Origin: Symbiodinium natans
Lineage: Eukaryota > Sar > Dinophyceae > Suessiales > Symbiodiniaceae
Reading direction: 5' to 3'
NCBI GenBank assembly: GCA_905221605.1
Contig: CAJNDS010002736.1
Location: 1 to 57,500, forward strand
Length of the DNA stretch: 57,500 bases
Shown here piece by piece: positions 17,515 through 28,090 of this stretch (the first letter of the stretch is position 1; each line of letters opens with the position of its first letter). The notes beneath the pieces were generated by a model. It was not told where the DNA came from. It searched no databases and saw only the letters and a program-made list of their open reading frames with translations. The position numbers and the translations under genes are program-made.

Positions 17515-17946
17515 GCTATGAGGAGTTCTCTAAGTTGGGGGCCATTTCCACGGACGCATCAGAACCCCGACTGTTTTTTTGCCCATGCCGGGCAATCCCT
17601 CCCCCCAAATTTCACCCCCCCCTCCACCCCCCTCCCCCCCGTTTGAAATACCCCCTTATAGTAGTATTATAGTATATTGGGTGTATTCAATCTTAGGGAG
17701 TAAGGGGGAAAAAAGGGTTGGGCTAATTCACAAGCGTCAATGAAGGCTGCGACTGACACCTCTCCATCCCGGTCAACCCGAAACCCTGCAGCACGGTACA
17801 TCCGGCTAAGTGGCTAGGCGAAGCCCAAACCCGAAAACCCCAAACCCAAAAAGGCGCAAAAACCTTCTAAACCCTCTAAACACTATTCAACCCTCTAAGC
17901 CCTATAAAACCCGCTAAACCCAAAAACGTTAAGCCTACAAAAATTT

Positions 17947-18080
17947 GGGGAACCCTCAACCCTCAACCCTAAACCCTAAACCCTAAACCCTAAACCCTAA
18001 ACCCTAAACCCTAAACCCTAAACCCTAAACCCTGAACCCTAAACCCTAAACCCTGAACCCTAAACCCTAAACCCTAAGCC
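17947..18080. repeat. CCCTAAA array
   Basis: About 19 units with a few CCCTGAA variants. Preceded by degenerate CCC-AAA-rich sequence from about 17815. A TTTAGGG array mirrors it at 18191-18249. Confidence 0.95.
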
Positions 18081-18105
18081 CAAAAAGGCCCTGAACCCTT
18101 TCAAG

Positions 18106-18170
18106 GCGGCCGGGCTCCACTTCGGCCTTCCAAAGGATGAAGCCGCGCTGGCCAGGGCTTCAGGGAGTAA
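18106..18170 (+). CDS. Candidate exon of unknown function
   Basis: Unique island between CCCTAAA (upstream) and TTTAGGG (downstream) arrays. After TTTCAAG a frame reads GLHFGLPKDEAALARAS. It falls within the span of the guanidino kinase-like gene, but I do not see a family counterpart. It could be an extra exon or chance. Confidence 0.25.
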
Positions 18171-18405
18171 TCGAACCCCCCCAAAAACAAACTTAGGGTT
18201 TAGGGTTTAGGGTTTAGGGTTTAGGGTTCAGGGTTCAGGGTTTAGGGTATGAGGGCTGCTGGGACGGCAGAGCTCGCGGGGTCCAAAAAAAGGGCTCAGC
18301 CTTGAGGGCTTGTAAGGCGCAAAAACTTTTTGCAGCCCTAAACCCTAAGCAGAAACCCTAAATCCTAACCCCTAACCCCTAAACTCTAAACCCCAAACCG
18401 CAGCT

Positions 18406-18486
18406 TTGAATTTGGAGTTGATCATTTCGCGTGTTGGAGACGCCCTCCAGAAACTCGAAGCCGAAATCAAAGAGCCTCTCCTAAAC
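18406..18486 (+). CDS. Candidate exon of unknown function
   Basis: Frame reads LELIISRVGDALQKLEAEIKE with good helical character, just after CCCTAAA-type sequence. It abuts an M3 element (18515), and the longer open frame reading through that element is not believed. Its place in the kinase order is unclear. Confidence 0.25.
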
Positions 18487-18514
18487 CCTTCTGCGCCGAG
18501 CCCTAAACCCTGCT

Positions 18515-18607
18515 ACCAGGATGGGCTATTCGGCCATATAATCCCCATAATGAACCCTATAAAGGGCCTTTTTCAGGGGTTAGAGGGTCTAATAGCCCAT
18601 CCTGGTA
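18515..18607. mobile_element. Miniature inverted-repeat element, family M3
   Basis: ACCAGGATGGGCTATT ... AATAGCCCATCCTGGT, 93 bp, with CCCTATAAAGGGCC at the centre. Nearly intact copy. Confidence 0.88.
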
Positions 18608-18954
18608 ACCCCACAGATGCTAAGCTAGACCTTGCAATCTTCAAACCCTAAACGTTAAAACCCCAAAGCCCTAAACTCCTTTTTTGCAAAAGGCTCCGAG
18701 TGTCGCCGCCTGGTCCGAGTCTCCGTCTATCAGCGGCTCTCCCTAAACCTTACACCTTACAATCCTGAAACCCGGAAACCTGAAACCCTCAACCGCTAAA
18801 ACCCAAGAACCCTCAAACCCTAAGCCCTACACCCTAAGATTCTAAACCCCTAAACCCTGAAACCCTAGGCCCTAAAACCTTAAACCCCTGACCGCTAAAA
18901 CCCTGGAACCCTAGGACCCCACCCCCAAGTTGCCAAAGTCGAACCCAAGGCCAG

Positions 18955-18988
18955 CGGAAGCTTTGACAACTGGCCACACGGCCGAGGG
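18955..18988 (+). CDS. Guanidino kinase-like exon (WPHGRG)
   Basis: After GGCCAG the frame reads GSFDNWPHGRG. WPxGRGxF is a signature of the phosphagen kinase catalytic domain. A GC donor (GCTGGC) in phase 0 joins it to GTC at 19691, giving WPHGRG-VFAS as in the family. It is bracketed by CCC-rich repeat upstream and TTTAGGG-type repeat downstream. Confidence 0.65.
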
Positions 18989-19038
18989 GCTGGCGCCTCG
19001 GGTTTCGGGGTTTGGGGGGCCCTTTGGGCCCCTAGGTG

Positions 19039-19062
19039 TTGGGGGGGGGGGGGGGGGGGGGG
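19039..19062. repeat. Poly-G run
   Basis: About 24 consecutive G in an intron. Length is likely variable or error-prone. Confidence 0.9.
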
Positions 19063-19690
19063 TTTTGATTTAAGGTTGAAAGGGTTTAGGGGTTTAGGGT
19101 CTGGGGATTTAGGGTCTTGGGTTTAAGGTTTTGTGAATGTTTTGCCAGCGAAATTTAGAGTTTGGGGCTAAGGGTTTAGGGTGAAGTCAAGACAATGTCG
19201 TCTTTGATGGTTCGCCCTGTTACTATGGCCTCCTTCGTAGTATGAACGATCTTGTGTCTATTAGGGTTATAAGGAAAGCACAGGTTTACCGGGAAAGAAG
19301 GAGACGAACAAATTCACTTTCCTCCCTATATATCCCTGTAGAACACATGAGGGATGATAAAACCCCTTGTATTGAAAAGTAAAGAGCAGCGCCCCAGTTG
19401 ACCAGATGTGCGTGTTGCTCGATACAACGATGAGAGCAAAAAAGAACGATAACGTTCAGAACAGTATCCATGCTCGATAAAACTATATTAACAATACTTC
19501 AGGGACATCTTTCGGGATAGGGGGTTTTCACGCTTCCTCACATAGAAATTTGAAAAATGACCTCCCCCCCTTCTCTCCCCGCACCCCCCCCCCCCGCCCC
19601 CTCTGGCCCACCCTTCCCCGGCCCCCCAGAGAAAAATCCTAACCCCAAACCCTAAACCCTAAACCCTAAACCCTAAACCTTGGTGGAGAG

Positions 19691-19738
19691 GTCTTCGCGT
19701 CCGCCGACCGCGACCTGGCTCTGTGGACGAACCGCCAG
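19691..19738 (+). CDS. Guanidino kinase-like exon (substrate-site region)
   Basis: Reads VFASADRDLALWTNRQ between an AG and a canonical GTGGGT donor. It matches the family pattern GRGIFxxxDKxxxxWVNEEDH. The conserved W and N are present, but the E-E-D-H part would have to come from the next exon, which I have not identified. Immediately flanked by CCCTAAA (upstream) and TTTAGGG (downstream). Confidence 0.65.
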
Positions 19739-20228
19739 GTGGGTTTAGGGTTTAGGGTTCCCAAATCCACATTTTGAGCAGGACTAACACTGCGAACATC
19801 TTCGTTCATGACCATTCTCGCAACATGTCTTATTTCTGAGCCTTTCAGGTTTGAGAGTTGTGGCGGTTGAGGGCTCTAGTGTCTTCGCCAACCAATGCCT
19901 TCATGTGCGCGGCACAACCTTGCCAGGAACACCTGACGGTGCTTTCCGTCGCTCCGGGCGACGGGTTAAACACAGCATACAGGCCTGGCCTGTGTGAGAT
20001 GCACGGTTTCGTGATGTGCTGTTGAACGTCCCTTGATCCCTGCAGCTGTCAGGTAGGTGGTAAGACACTCTTAGGCAAGACCATGAAGAGTCTGCCAGAG
20101 ATGAGCCTTGATGAAATTTCCTGGAAAAAGAAAGAAGGGGTCTTTCCCCAATTAAAAGGATCCCAATTAATAGGATCCCCAAAAAGGGTACCCCCTATGG
20201 TCGAAAACCCCCAAATGACCCAAAGCAG

Positions 20229-20288
20229 GATGCTGGTTCGCGCCCTGGACGGCCTCGCGGAGATTCTTCGGCGGCGCAGACCCGGACA
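20229..20288 (+). CDS. Guanidino kinase-like exon (helix before RLGYLT)
   Basis: After AAAGCAG the frame reads MLVRALDGLAEILRRR. Between VNEEDH and the RLGFLT motif, family members have FxRLVxALxxIE, a helix of the same character. Order and position agree, but identity is low. A second frame is open across the island. Confidence 0.4.
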
Positions 20289-20348
20289 GGACCAGGCGGA
20301 GCGGCTGCCAACCGCAGCACACGGGGTTCACCTGAAACCCCTCACAAC

Positions 20349-20464
20349 CCAGGATGGGCTTTGGGTTTAGGGTTTAGGGTTTAGGGTTTAGGGTTGTAAT
20401 CCCCATAATCAACCCTATAAAGGGCCTGTTTTAAGGGGGTTATGGGGTCCAATAGCCCATCCTG
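20349..20464. mobile_element. M3 element interrupted by a TTTAGGG array
   Basis: Termini CCAGGATGGGCT and AATAGCCCATCCTGG belong to M3. Compared with 18515, the bases ATTCGGCCATA after the left terminus are replaced by about 35 bp of TTTAGGG units (20361-20395). Confidence 0.85.
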
Positions 20465-20510
20465 GACATTCCTGGACTGTCTGCGTGTGAGTGCGTTGGT
20501 GTGGTTGCAG

Positions 20511-20562
20511 AAGAAGGCCTTTGCTGTCTCGGAACGATTGGGCTACTTGACCTCCGACCTCG
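20511..20562 (+). CDS. Guanidino kinase-like exon (RLGYLT)
   Basis: After GTGGTTGCAG the frame reads KKAFAVSERLGYLTSDL. The family has a highly conserved xRLGFLTxxPxNLGT stretch, and RLGYLT matches it. The donor is probably GC or GA within GACCTCGGCCG, so the exact junction to the exon at 21340 is uncertain by one codon. A TTTAGGG array follows at 20602. Confidence 0.6.
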
Positions 20563-20689
20563 GCCGTGCTTGGCCTCAGCTTCTTTGGAGTGCTGCCGGC
20601 GGTTTAGGGTTTAGGGTTTAGGGTTAAGGGTTTAGGGTTTAGGGTTTAGGGTTTCGGGTTTAGGGTAAAAACCCAGGCCCCACAAGCGC

Positions 20690-21170
20690 GTCATGACAAC
20701 TCAGCACCACGCTGCTTCCAGGAAGGCCCGAAACCGCAAAAGCAAGCCTTGAACCCAAAAACCCTACAGCTAGGCGCGGGTGGCAAGAACAGCCCTCCTG
20801 CTCAAGCAACGTGGCTCAAAGGGTTGTTGTGAGGAACAAAGCTTGGTGCTCATGTCCGCGAAGAGGACAGCTACGGCTGCGGGTCTTGATGTGGGCAACC
20901 CACACGACCCGAAGTCGTGCAGGGCACGCCGCGGCATATGCCCACAAAAAGGCAATGGGCGATTTTTGTGCTGCCACTGGCGCGCTGACCTTCTTCACTT
21001 GCAATGATGAGTCGGACCGCCTGATGCACGGGGGCCGTGGTGACGCCAAGCAACGGCTATGAGGGTCAACCCGAAGCACTTCACGTCTTGAAACCTGCTG
21101 TGTGGACGTCATTGGGTTTTGGAGTACGATACTTGAATACTGCTTTTGGTCCTGGATTCCCATTATAGAT
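20690..21170. other. Repeat-free stretch with overlapping frames, unassigned
   Basis: Frames of 60-115 residues on both strands overlap without recognisable motif. Within the span of the kinase gene model this would be intron. I see no supported gene. Confidence 0.3.
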
Positions 21171-21339
21171 ATTTAATACCCAAAATGTATATACTTTTTT
21201 CCAGGGTCTACTCCACAGTCGGGGTCAGGTCAGCCATGCAGGACCCTAAACCCTAAACCCTAGACCCTAGACCCTAGACCCTAAACCCTAAACCCTAAAC
21301 CCTAAGCCCCAACGAACCTCAAGAATCCGCCGTATCGAG

Positions 21340-21359
21340 GTCTGGGCGCTGCCCTGCAC
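21340..21359 (+). CDS. Guanidino kinase-like exon (LGAALH)
   Basis: After TATCGAG the frame reads (G)LGAALH and stops at a GC donor (GCCGGG). Joined to 22293 in phase 0 it gives LGAALH-ASVLLKLP, matching LGTGLRASVHIKLP of the family without gaps. Only 20 nt long. Its strength lies in the junction. Confidence 0.5.
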
Positions 21360-21379
21360 GCCGGGGGCTTCCTTTGGCT

Positions 21380-21472
21380 GTTTCTTAATGAGGGAATGAG
21401 GTACCCTATAGAATCCCTTAAAAGGGTATATATAGGACCCTATTTAATTCCCTCATTCCCTACTAAGAACCA
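21380..21472. mobile_element. Miniature inverted-repeat element, family M4
   Basis: TTCTTAATGAGGGAATGAGG ... CCTCATTCCCTACTAAGAACC inverted termini, with TACCCTATAGAATCCC inside. Relatives lie at 27787, 35850 and 37940. Confidence 0.8.
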
Positions 21473-21837
21473 GGGGCTTCCCTTGGTGTGCTTCCTTTGG
21501 TGTTGTTGCGGTTGTTTGGGCTTCCGCCGCACAGCTTTCCGGGCCCAAGCCGGTTCTGTCGACTTGACCATCTTCTGTAGGGTCCTTCAAAGACGGGGGT
21601 TCGGGGGGATGTAAGGTTTAGGGTCTAGGGTTCAAGGGTGGTATGTAACGCAAGGTTACTCCCCACTGCTCCCAGAAGCTCCGTAAGCTTCCCTAAGGTT
21701 CCGTAGATACCTACCTCCCTTGCGGACGCAGTGAAGGTTTGGCTGCTTGAGCCCACATCAACCCAATCCTATCCGTGGTTGCAGTCCCCACACGCATCCA
21801 CCTCCAGAAGAGGCTTACGACCTACAAGTAAACCCCA

Positions 21838-21960
21838 AGCCCTAAGCCCTAAGGCCTAAGCCCTAAGCCCTAAGCCCTAAGCCCTAAGGCCTAAGCCCTA
21901 AGCCCTCAGCCCTCAGCCCTAAGCCCTAAGCCCTAAACCCTAAACCCTAAACCTTAAACT
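21838..21960. repeat. Variant array (CCCTAAG)n passing into CCCTAAA
   Basis: About 12 units of CCCTAAG or CCTAAGG, then standard units. A homogenised variant block. Confidence 0.9.
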
Positions 21961-22292
21961 CTAGACTAAGATGGGCGGGGTTTGTTACACCCTATTTACT
22001 CAGTAAAGATGGGCCTCTTTCCTCTCGTGGGCTTTAAGACACGATGACCATCCCACGCCCTTGGTAACACAGTGGTGCTCTTGACCTCCATATTTTTTTG
22101 TTTCTGGGTTTCCTTATAAAAAGGTAGCCCGCCCAAAAAGTTTATGGCTGCTGGGCTACAAAGCTCCCCCTCTCCCCCCAAACCCTAAACCCTAAACCCT
22201 AAACCCCAAACCCCAAACCCTAAACCCTAAACCCTAAACCCTAAACCCTAAACCCTTAACCCAGCTATAGCAGCTCAGTAGCCGGGCCCGAG

Positions 22293-22334
22293 GCCAGTGT
22301 GCTGCTGAAGTTGCCGCGGCTGGCAGCCATGGAG
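22293..22334 (+). CDS. Guanidino kinase-like exon (ASVLLKLPRLAA)
   Basis: After GCCCGAG the frame reads ASVLLKLPRLAAME, followed by GTGGCA as donor. ASVHIKLPKLA is one of the best conserved blocks of arginine kinases. This is the clearest exon of the set. The upstream intron ends in CCCTTAACCCAGC from a CCCTAAA array. An M2 element with an inserted TTTAGGG array begins 15 bp downstream. Confidence 0.75.
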
Positions 22335-22348
22335 GTGGCAGGGCTTGG

Positions 22349-22488
22349 CTTGGAGGTTCATGGGTACTTATCAGGTAAGGCTGGAACTTGGGCAACCGGG
22401 TTTTGGGGTTTGGGGTTTAGGGTTTAGGGCTTAGGGTTTAGGGTATCTTATTTAGGGCACTCATAAGTACCCACGAGCCTTCAAGTAG
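22349..22488. mobile_element. M2 element interrupted by a TTTAGGG-type array
   Basis: Left terminus CTTGGAGGTTCATGGGTACTT, right terminus AAGTACCCACGAGCCTTCAAGTAG. The middle (about 22400-22445) is TTTGGGG/TTTAGGG units. Confidence 0.8.
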
Positions 22489-22942
22489 AAGGAAGAGTCT
22501 CGGACAGAGGCGTCCCACATGCCGACCCAACCTAAACCCCCAAACACTTGGTTTAGGGTTTAGGAATTAGGGTTTAGGGTTTAGGGTTCAACAACTTACC
22601 CTAGGACCCTGAGTAGGCCCTTTCTTTTAGGGTGTAGGTTCCCTAAGAATCCCCTTCAAACCAAAAAGGGTGCCCTGTTTATTCCTAGGCTACTCCTGGA
22701 TCTCCTTGATACCGGAGTGGTGCCGACATGATACTATATCTCTTAGGGTTTAGGGTTTAGGGTTTAGGGTTTAGCGTTTAGGGTCTAGGGTTTAGGGTTT
22801 AGGGAAACCCTCAACCCTGAAACAAAATCCTCAAAATCCTGAACAAGCAAATTTCCCAGTTCCACCCAAAACCCTTCAAGCAAAACCAGCAAAGACCCTA
22901 AACAACCGAAAAGCTCGAGCCCTAAACCTTGGGTGTTTGCGA

Positions 22943-23084
22943 AACCCTAAACCCTAAACCCTAAACCCTAAACCCTAAACCCTAAACCCTAAACCCTAAA
23001 CCCTAAACCCTAAACCCATAAACCCTAAACCCTAAACCCTAAACCCTAAACCCTAAACCCTAAATCCTAACCCTAAACCCTAAG
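22943..23084. repeat. CCCTAAA array ending in a splice-acceptor-like CCCTAAGCAG
   Basis: About 20 units, and the last runs into AAGCAG, the proposed acceptor of the next exon. Confidence 0.95.
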
Positions 23085-23087
23085 CAG

Positions 23088-23151
23088 CGCCCCGGGTTGG
23101 TGGCCCAGGCGTCCCACCCCAGCAGTGCGGCGGGAAGCTGGAGGTGACATG
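23088..23151 (+). CDS. Candidate guanidino kinase C-terminal exon
   Basis: Island between a CCCTAAA array and a TTTAGGG array. All three frames are open. GLVAQASHPSSAAGSW or VGGPGVPPQQCGGKLEV could correspond to the family's LxxRGTxGEHTxxxGG loop. The frame cannot be fixed by eye. A further candidate island at about 23830-23905 (LGEKCASV) may hold the C-terminal end. Confidence 0.35.
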
Positions 23152-23400
23152 AAAGGGCTTAGGGAGGTTCAGGGTTTAGGGTTTAGGGTTTAGGGTTTAG
23201 GTTTTAGGGTTGGGGGTTAAGGGTTAGGGGTTTAGGGCTTCAGCTGCACAAGGGGTTTAGAGTTTAGGGTCTAGGGGTCTGCGGGTTTAGGGGTTTGGGT
23301 TTTGGGGGGTTTTGGGTTTGGGGTTTTCGCAGTCAGCGCTGGCCAGACCCTACGCGTTCCACCATCGGGTATGATGAAGTATCATCTTACCAGATTCCCT

Positions 23401-23520
23401 ACTTGGAGGTTCATAGGTACTTGTCATTTGTAAGTAGGGTTAGAAGGGCCCTACACAAGGTTATAACTGTAGTTGACCTACTTAGAACCTACTGTACGTG
23501 CCCATGAACCTCCAAAGTAG
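23401..23520. mobile_element. Miniature inverted-repeat element, family M2 (uninterrupted)
   Basis: ACTTGGAGGTTCATAGGTACTT ... CCCATGAACCTCCAAAGTAG, 120 bp, no telomere-type insert. It serves as the empty reference for the interrupted copies. Confidence 0.85.
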
Positions 23521-24088
23521 GCCCTGCACCCTACCTCCATGCTAGCAGGACGGCAAAGAAAGTTTCTAAACTGTTCAAGTTTCTAGCGTTATCACAGAAA
23601 CAACATCTGCCATATGGGAACAGAACGCATCATTCAATCGCAAGGGTGAACCCTAAACCCGACGCCATTTTGGGTTAGTTGCGTGACAGATAGTGGCTGG
23701 AGTGTGACGCAAAGCCTAGATCCTAAACCCTAAACACTAAACCCTAAACCCTAAACCCTGAAGATCCCCTCCCAACCCGTCAGGGTTGAAGGATTCTACG
23801 GCCGTTTTAGGGTTTAGGGCTTAGGGTTCTCCTCAAGCAACGAGTCTTGGAGAGAAGTGTGCATCAGTGTGCTGGCGCCGACCTCAGTCCACGGGTCGAA
23901 GAAAGGGTTCAGGGTCTAGGGTTTGGGGTTTAGGGTTTAGGGTTTGGGGTTTGGGGTTTAGGGTTGAAAGCTGGAAGTCGTAAGAAAACGTGGAGCCCGA
24001 GAAGCAGCACGCAACCCTGAAGCCCAAAAAACCCGGCCTATTCTCGGCCCTTCCTACAAATCATGGGGGAGAAGCCCGAAACCCTGGC

Positions 24089-24332
24089 CCTAAACCCTAA
24101 ACCCTAAACCCTAAACCCTAAACCCTAAACCCTAAACCCTAAACCCTAAACCCTAAACCCTAAACCCTAAACCCTAAACCCTAAACCCTAAACCCTAAAC
24201 CCTAAACCCTAAACCCTAAACCCTAAACCCTAAACCCTAACCCCTAAACCCTAAACCCTAAACCCTAAACCCTAAACCCTAAACCCTAAACCCTAAACCC
24301 TAAACCCTAAACCCTAAACCCTAAACCCTAAA
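24089..24332. repeat. Long CCCTAAA array
   Basis: About 35 near-perfect units (245 bp), the longest uniform array in the first half of the window. It faces a TTTAGGG array at 24437-24540 across a 100-bp island (possible exon, frame not determined). Confidence 0.97.
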
Positions 24333-24589
24333 CCCCCAAAATTTCCCAAACCCCGAAACCTCATGCTCTTGCCCAACACGCTCGCGCACCTTTCGGGGGC
24401 AGGTCATGGGCTGGCTTGCGCCGTGTGAAGGTGGCCAGGGTTTAGGGTTTAGGGTTTAGGGTTTAGGGTTTAGGGTTTAGGGTTTAGGGTTTAGGGTTTA
24501 GGGTTTAGGGTTTAGGCAAAAGGGTTTAGGGTTTAGGGTTCTTGCGAACCTTTTGGATTGGGGTTTGGGGTTGCTTGAGAGTTTTAGTA

Positions 24590-25042
24590 TCGGGCCCTTA
24601 ATAATTAGAAGTTAGAAGTAGGCTTTTGGCGGGGGTATTCTAGTATAATTATAGAGGGACCATAAGGGAACACTATTATAGGAGTTGACATTCGGGTGGT
24701 GGGGGTGCATTCAGGTTCGGGAATGGCATACAAAGTAATGGGGCCGTGTCCTCATTGCTATGTGGCTACAACTCCGCTTTGTTTTTTTGGGTTCTTCTTT
24801 GCTTTTGGTGCGCGCTTTCTTTTTTTGTGGGAAGGCGGTGGGGGGGGGGGGTGTCGGGGAAGGCTGTAAGGGCCTCCTTGAGGGCATTAAGGGCTTCATG
24901 GGTCGAAACAAGACCTGAAGATCGTCGCTCTTCCTCCCAGCCTAGAACCTCGGCCTCCAGCCCTGTCGCCTGATGCCCAGAATGGGTCCCATTAAAGACG
25001 CCTTCGAATGGCATACTATGGCGGTTATAAGACCCCCCAAAC
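24590..25042. other. Stretch without recognised gene
   Basis: AT-rich inverted-repeat-like sequence at 24590-24690 (CTAGTATAATTATAGAGGGACC), resembling in reverse 41585-41645. Then a G-run and T-rich sequence with short frames on both strands. No supported gene. Confidence 0.4.
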
Positions 25043-25147
25043 TTGGGATGTTCCCCCTTATACTAACAGTCCTTATTTGATAGGGATTATAGTGTTCCCT
25101 ATTATAATCCCTATTAAGGACTGTTAGTATAAGGGGCAACATCCCAA
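25043..25147. mobile_element. Miniature inverted-repeat element, family M1 (best copy)
   Basis: TTGGGATGTTCCCCCTTATA, CTAACAGTCCTTAT on the left and TTAAGGACTGTTAGTATAAGG, GG, CAACATCCCAA on the right. Nearly perfect arms of about 45 bp, no insert. Reference for the family. Confidence 0.9.
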
Positions 25148-25177
25148 CCCCAAACACCCAAGAGACACTGGCACCAG

Positions 25178-25315
25178 GTGGAGCCCGTCTCCACGCTGGC
25201 CTCTGGGCAAAAGGCCGCGTCCCCAAACGCTGAGATCATTGTCCTCAAGACGGAGAATTTGCCCCGCAAAAAACAGTGCATGGCATGCAGCAGCTTGAGG
25301 GGGTCTGGGCTAACC
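25178..25315 (+). CDS. Exon of an unknown gene
   Basis: After GGCACCAG the frame stays open for 46 codons: VEPVSTLASGQKAASPN, then AEIIVLKTENLPRKKQCMAC. It is followed by GTGTTG as donor and then TTTAGGG. Natural composition and clean borders support a real exon. The C-x-x-C may bind metal. No family is recognised. Confidence 0.5.
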
Positions 25316-25342
25316 GTGTTGGGTTTAGGGCTTCGGGTTTAG

Positions 25343-25524
25343 GGATTCTGGAGCATGACGCCAATCAGTGCGGGCTTCAGAGACACCGGCCTCAACCCAA
25401 GCATGCTATAGCCATTGATGAGGTAGAGGGCTACTTCCGGATCTCGAACATGGACACCTTCCTTGCCACGGATGAAGAGATCCTGTCGGCACTGGAGGAG
25501 GCCTTTCCGAAACTTCACCCTTGA
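25343..25524 (+). CDS. Exon of an unknown gene, possible C-terminal end
   Basis: Open from a TTTAG|GG acceptor-like telomere unit to TGA at 25522-25524. Reads ...AIAIDEVEGYFRISNMDTF, then LATDEEILSALEEAFPKLHP. Strong coding character with helical ends. EEILSALEEAF resembles the A-type modules further right. Joined to the exon at 25178 only by proximity. Confidence 0.5.
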
Positions 25525-25815
25525 TTCGGGGTTTAGGTCTTATTGGATTTAGAGTTTAGGGTTTAGGGTTTCGGATTCCGCCGATGCCCTTACCAAACCT
25601 CCTCAAAACGCGAACAAAGCAAAAAGCCATCGGGGGCCCCCGTGGACCTTAATTTCACGTGCAAACTCTAATGTAGGCATTTTCGTGATTCTATGCTTAT
25701 CGTGACAAACGGCATAATGTGGTCATGAAACTTACAAATTTCCCATACGACAATCAATCATGCAAATGCGACTCGTCGACAGACGTGAGAAGCACAAAGC
25801 CCAGACCACCGTATG

Positions 25816-25919
25816 AAAAACCCTAAACCCTAAACCCTAAACCCTAAACCCTAAACCCTAAACCCTAAACCCTAAACCCTAAACCCTAAACCCTAAACCC
25901 TAAACCCTAAACCCTAAAC
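25816..25919. repeat. CCCTAAA array
   Basis: About 15 perfect units. Confidence 0.96.
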
Positions 25920-25990
25920 GTTACGCGTCACCTCCAGCCGCACGAGGCAAGGACGGAAACGCGTGCGGCCACCCCGAGCCCCAAAACCCT

Positions 25991-26139
25991 ACTTGGAGGT
26001 TCATGGTACCGAATTATTAACCGATTATAAACTGTACGTATGACTGTACATGTCTCCATATTAGGGCACTTAAAGGGGCTTATGGGTGGGTTTTAAGTAC
26101 AGGTATAATTGGTGAATAAGTACCATGCACCTCCAAGTA
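25991..26139. mobile_element. Miniature inverted-repeat element, family M2 (uninterrupted)
   Basis: ACTTGGAGGTTCATGGTACC ... GGTGAATAAGTACCATGCACCTCCAAGTA. The interior GTACTTATAGGG.. is close to the 1281 copy. Confidence 0.82.
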
Positions 26140-27329
26140 TGTAAACCCCAAACCGAAATTGATGTTAAGCCCACAACCCCAAACCCCTCCGGCTGCTACA
26201 ACCCAGCCCGAAGTCTGCAGCCCCAAAGAGAGCAGCGAGTTGCATGGAGGTAGCCTTGCGGTTGGCCATCGCAGAGCAGCAAATCACAACGCCAAGACCT
26301 TGGAACCCCGAAAGCTTCTGGGGTTAGGGATGTAGGATCTCGGGTTCTAGGGTTTAGCGTTTAGGGTTTTAGGGCTTTAGGGTTTATAGACCGGGGCCCT
26401 GAGGCAAGAAGGGTTTAGGGTTCAGGGTGAAGGGGGGGACTTTGGGGGGCTTCAGGGCAAGAAGCTCGACGGGAGGAACGGGAAGCCTAAGTCCCTAATG
26501 GGGAGGAACGGCAAACTGCCAGAAAATGTCTCGTAGGTCATCGGAAGTAAGGACCCTTGAGGTTCGGGTGGAGAGGTATTGAGCCTTGCTTGAGACATGG
26601 GGGTTTCTCAAGCGCGCTTCCTGGAAAAGTTCAAGGGTTCAAGGGCATTATGCAGTATGTGGAGGTTGAGCTAAATGGAGTCTCTTCGTTCCATGAACTC
26701 CTCTGCCACATACAGCAATTTGAGGCCCCAGGAGGGCGCGACAGTGCCCACACTTTTTGAACTCACCCTTTGATTGCAATTGGGTTTAGGGTTTAGGGTT
26801 TAGGGTTTAGGGTTTAGGGTTTAGGGTTTAGGGTTTAGGGCACGGGGGGGTCTTTGGCGGATTTTTCTGTCTCAGGCTGACTGCAGACTCCGTGCGCTCC
26901 CGAGAGGGTTGGGAGGGCCGCATCACACCAGGGAACCCGACATCCTAAACCCGAAGTCCCTTCTCACCTAGTTTAGGGTTTAGGGTTTAGGGTTTAGGGT
27001 TTAGCGTTTAGGGTTTAGGGTTCAGCCAGTGTGTGGTTTGGGAAGTACTCCCTGGAGTTGAGGTGTATAGACTTGGGCATCTCTCCTGTCACAAGCAGCT
27101 CGGAAATGCCAGGACCAGCTGTTTCCCATCCTTACCTCGGTGCTGTCGGCGGCAGAGGCCAGTTGTTTCGAAGGAACGTTCAACATACCCCTTGGGTCAT
27201 AGCCTTAAGAAGGTATTCAATCAGGGGTCTGGTAGAATCCTTGCTTATATTCTCTCCTTTTATAGGTTAAGGGGTATGGGGTTAGGTTGTTCCTTAGATT
27301 GTTGTTCCACCAAGCTTCGACATTCTGAT
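26140..27329. other. Arrays and weak frames, no supported gene
   Basis: TTTAGGG arrays at 26782-26838 and 26970-27025. Between them small islands (26876-26935) with possible exons, and a 68-codon frame at 26557-26760 without recognisable features. The 27031-27270 frames are overlapping and unassigned. Confidence 0.3.
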
Positions 27330-27449
27330 CCCTAAACCCTAAACCCTAAACCCTAAACCCTAAACCCTAAACCCTAAACCCTAAACCCTAAAAGCTAAAC
27401 CCTAAACCCTAAACCCTAAACGCTAAACCCTAAACCCTAAACCCTAAAC
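27330..27449. repeat. CCCTAAA array
   Basis: About 17 units with AAAGCTAAA and ACGCTAAA variants. Confidence 0.95.
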
Positions 27450-27786
27450 GATTCCGGGGCGGTCATTGCAGGCACGTGGTGAGAGCCGCACCTCGTTGCT
27501 CAGCGTCGCAGCCCAAGCTTGATGAGCTCCACGCAGAGGGGTGGCGACTTGAAGCTTCATTGGGTTCTTACGGGGTGCTAAGGGCCTAAATAGGGTGATA
27601 GCCTAGTTACCCTACAGATATGCCCACATGAATTTCAGGTTATACTTATAAGTACCCACATGAATCTCCCAGTGCGCGCGCTCGGGCGGAGGAAGTCGGG
27701 TATTTCCTTGGCGCCAGGTCTTCTCGGGCATAGTGACGACGGAGGGGAGTGAAGACTTATCACAGGCCCGGCAAGCTTGGCTGGCT

Positions 27787-27880
27787 GGTTCTGAGTAGGG
27801 GATGGGGGAATGAGGTACCCTATGTCATCCCAAAAAGAGTATATGTAGGGCCCTAAGTCCCTCGTATCCCACGAAGAACC
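27787..27880. mobile_element. Miniature inverted-repeat element, family M4
   Basis: GGTTCTGAGTAGGGGATGGG ... CCCTCGTATCCCACGAAGAACC, with GGTACCCTATGTCATCCC inside. Diverged relative of 21380. Confidence 0.7.
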
Positions 27881-28090
27881 ACGGGGGCTGGGTTGTCCAA
27901 AGGCCCAGCTTGCCCGAAACCCGGGACCCAAAACCCCGAAGTCCTAAACCCTATAATCCCGAACAAAACTGATGCTATCACTGTCATTCAATTCTTCAAT
28001 TATTGATTACACCTCTCGTCAAGCACATTCATATACCACTACCTTAGAATATAATTAGATTCTTAGATGATTAGATGATTCTAGTACTAC

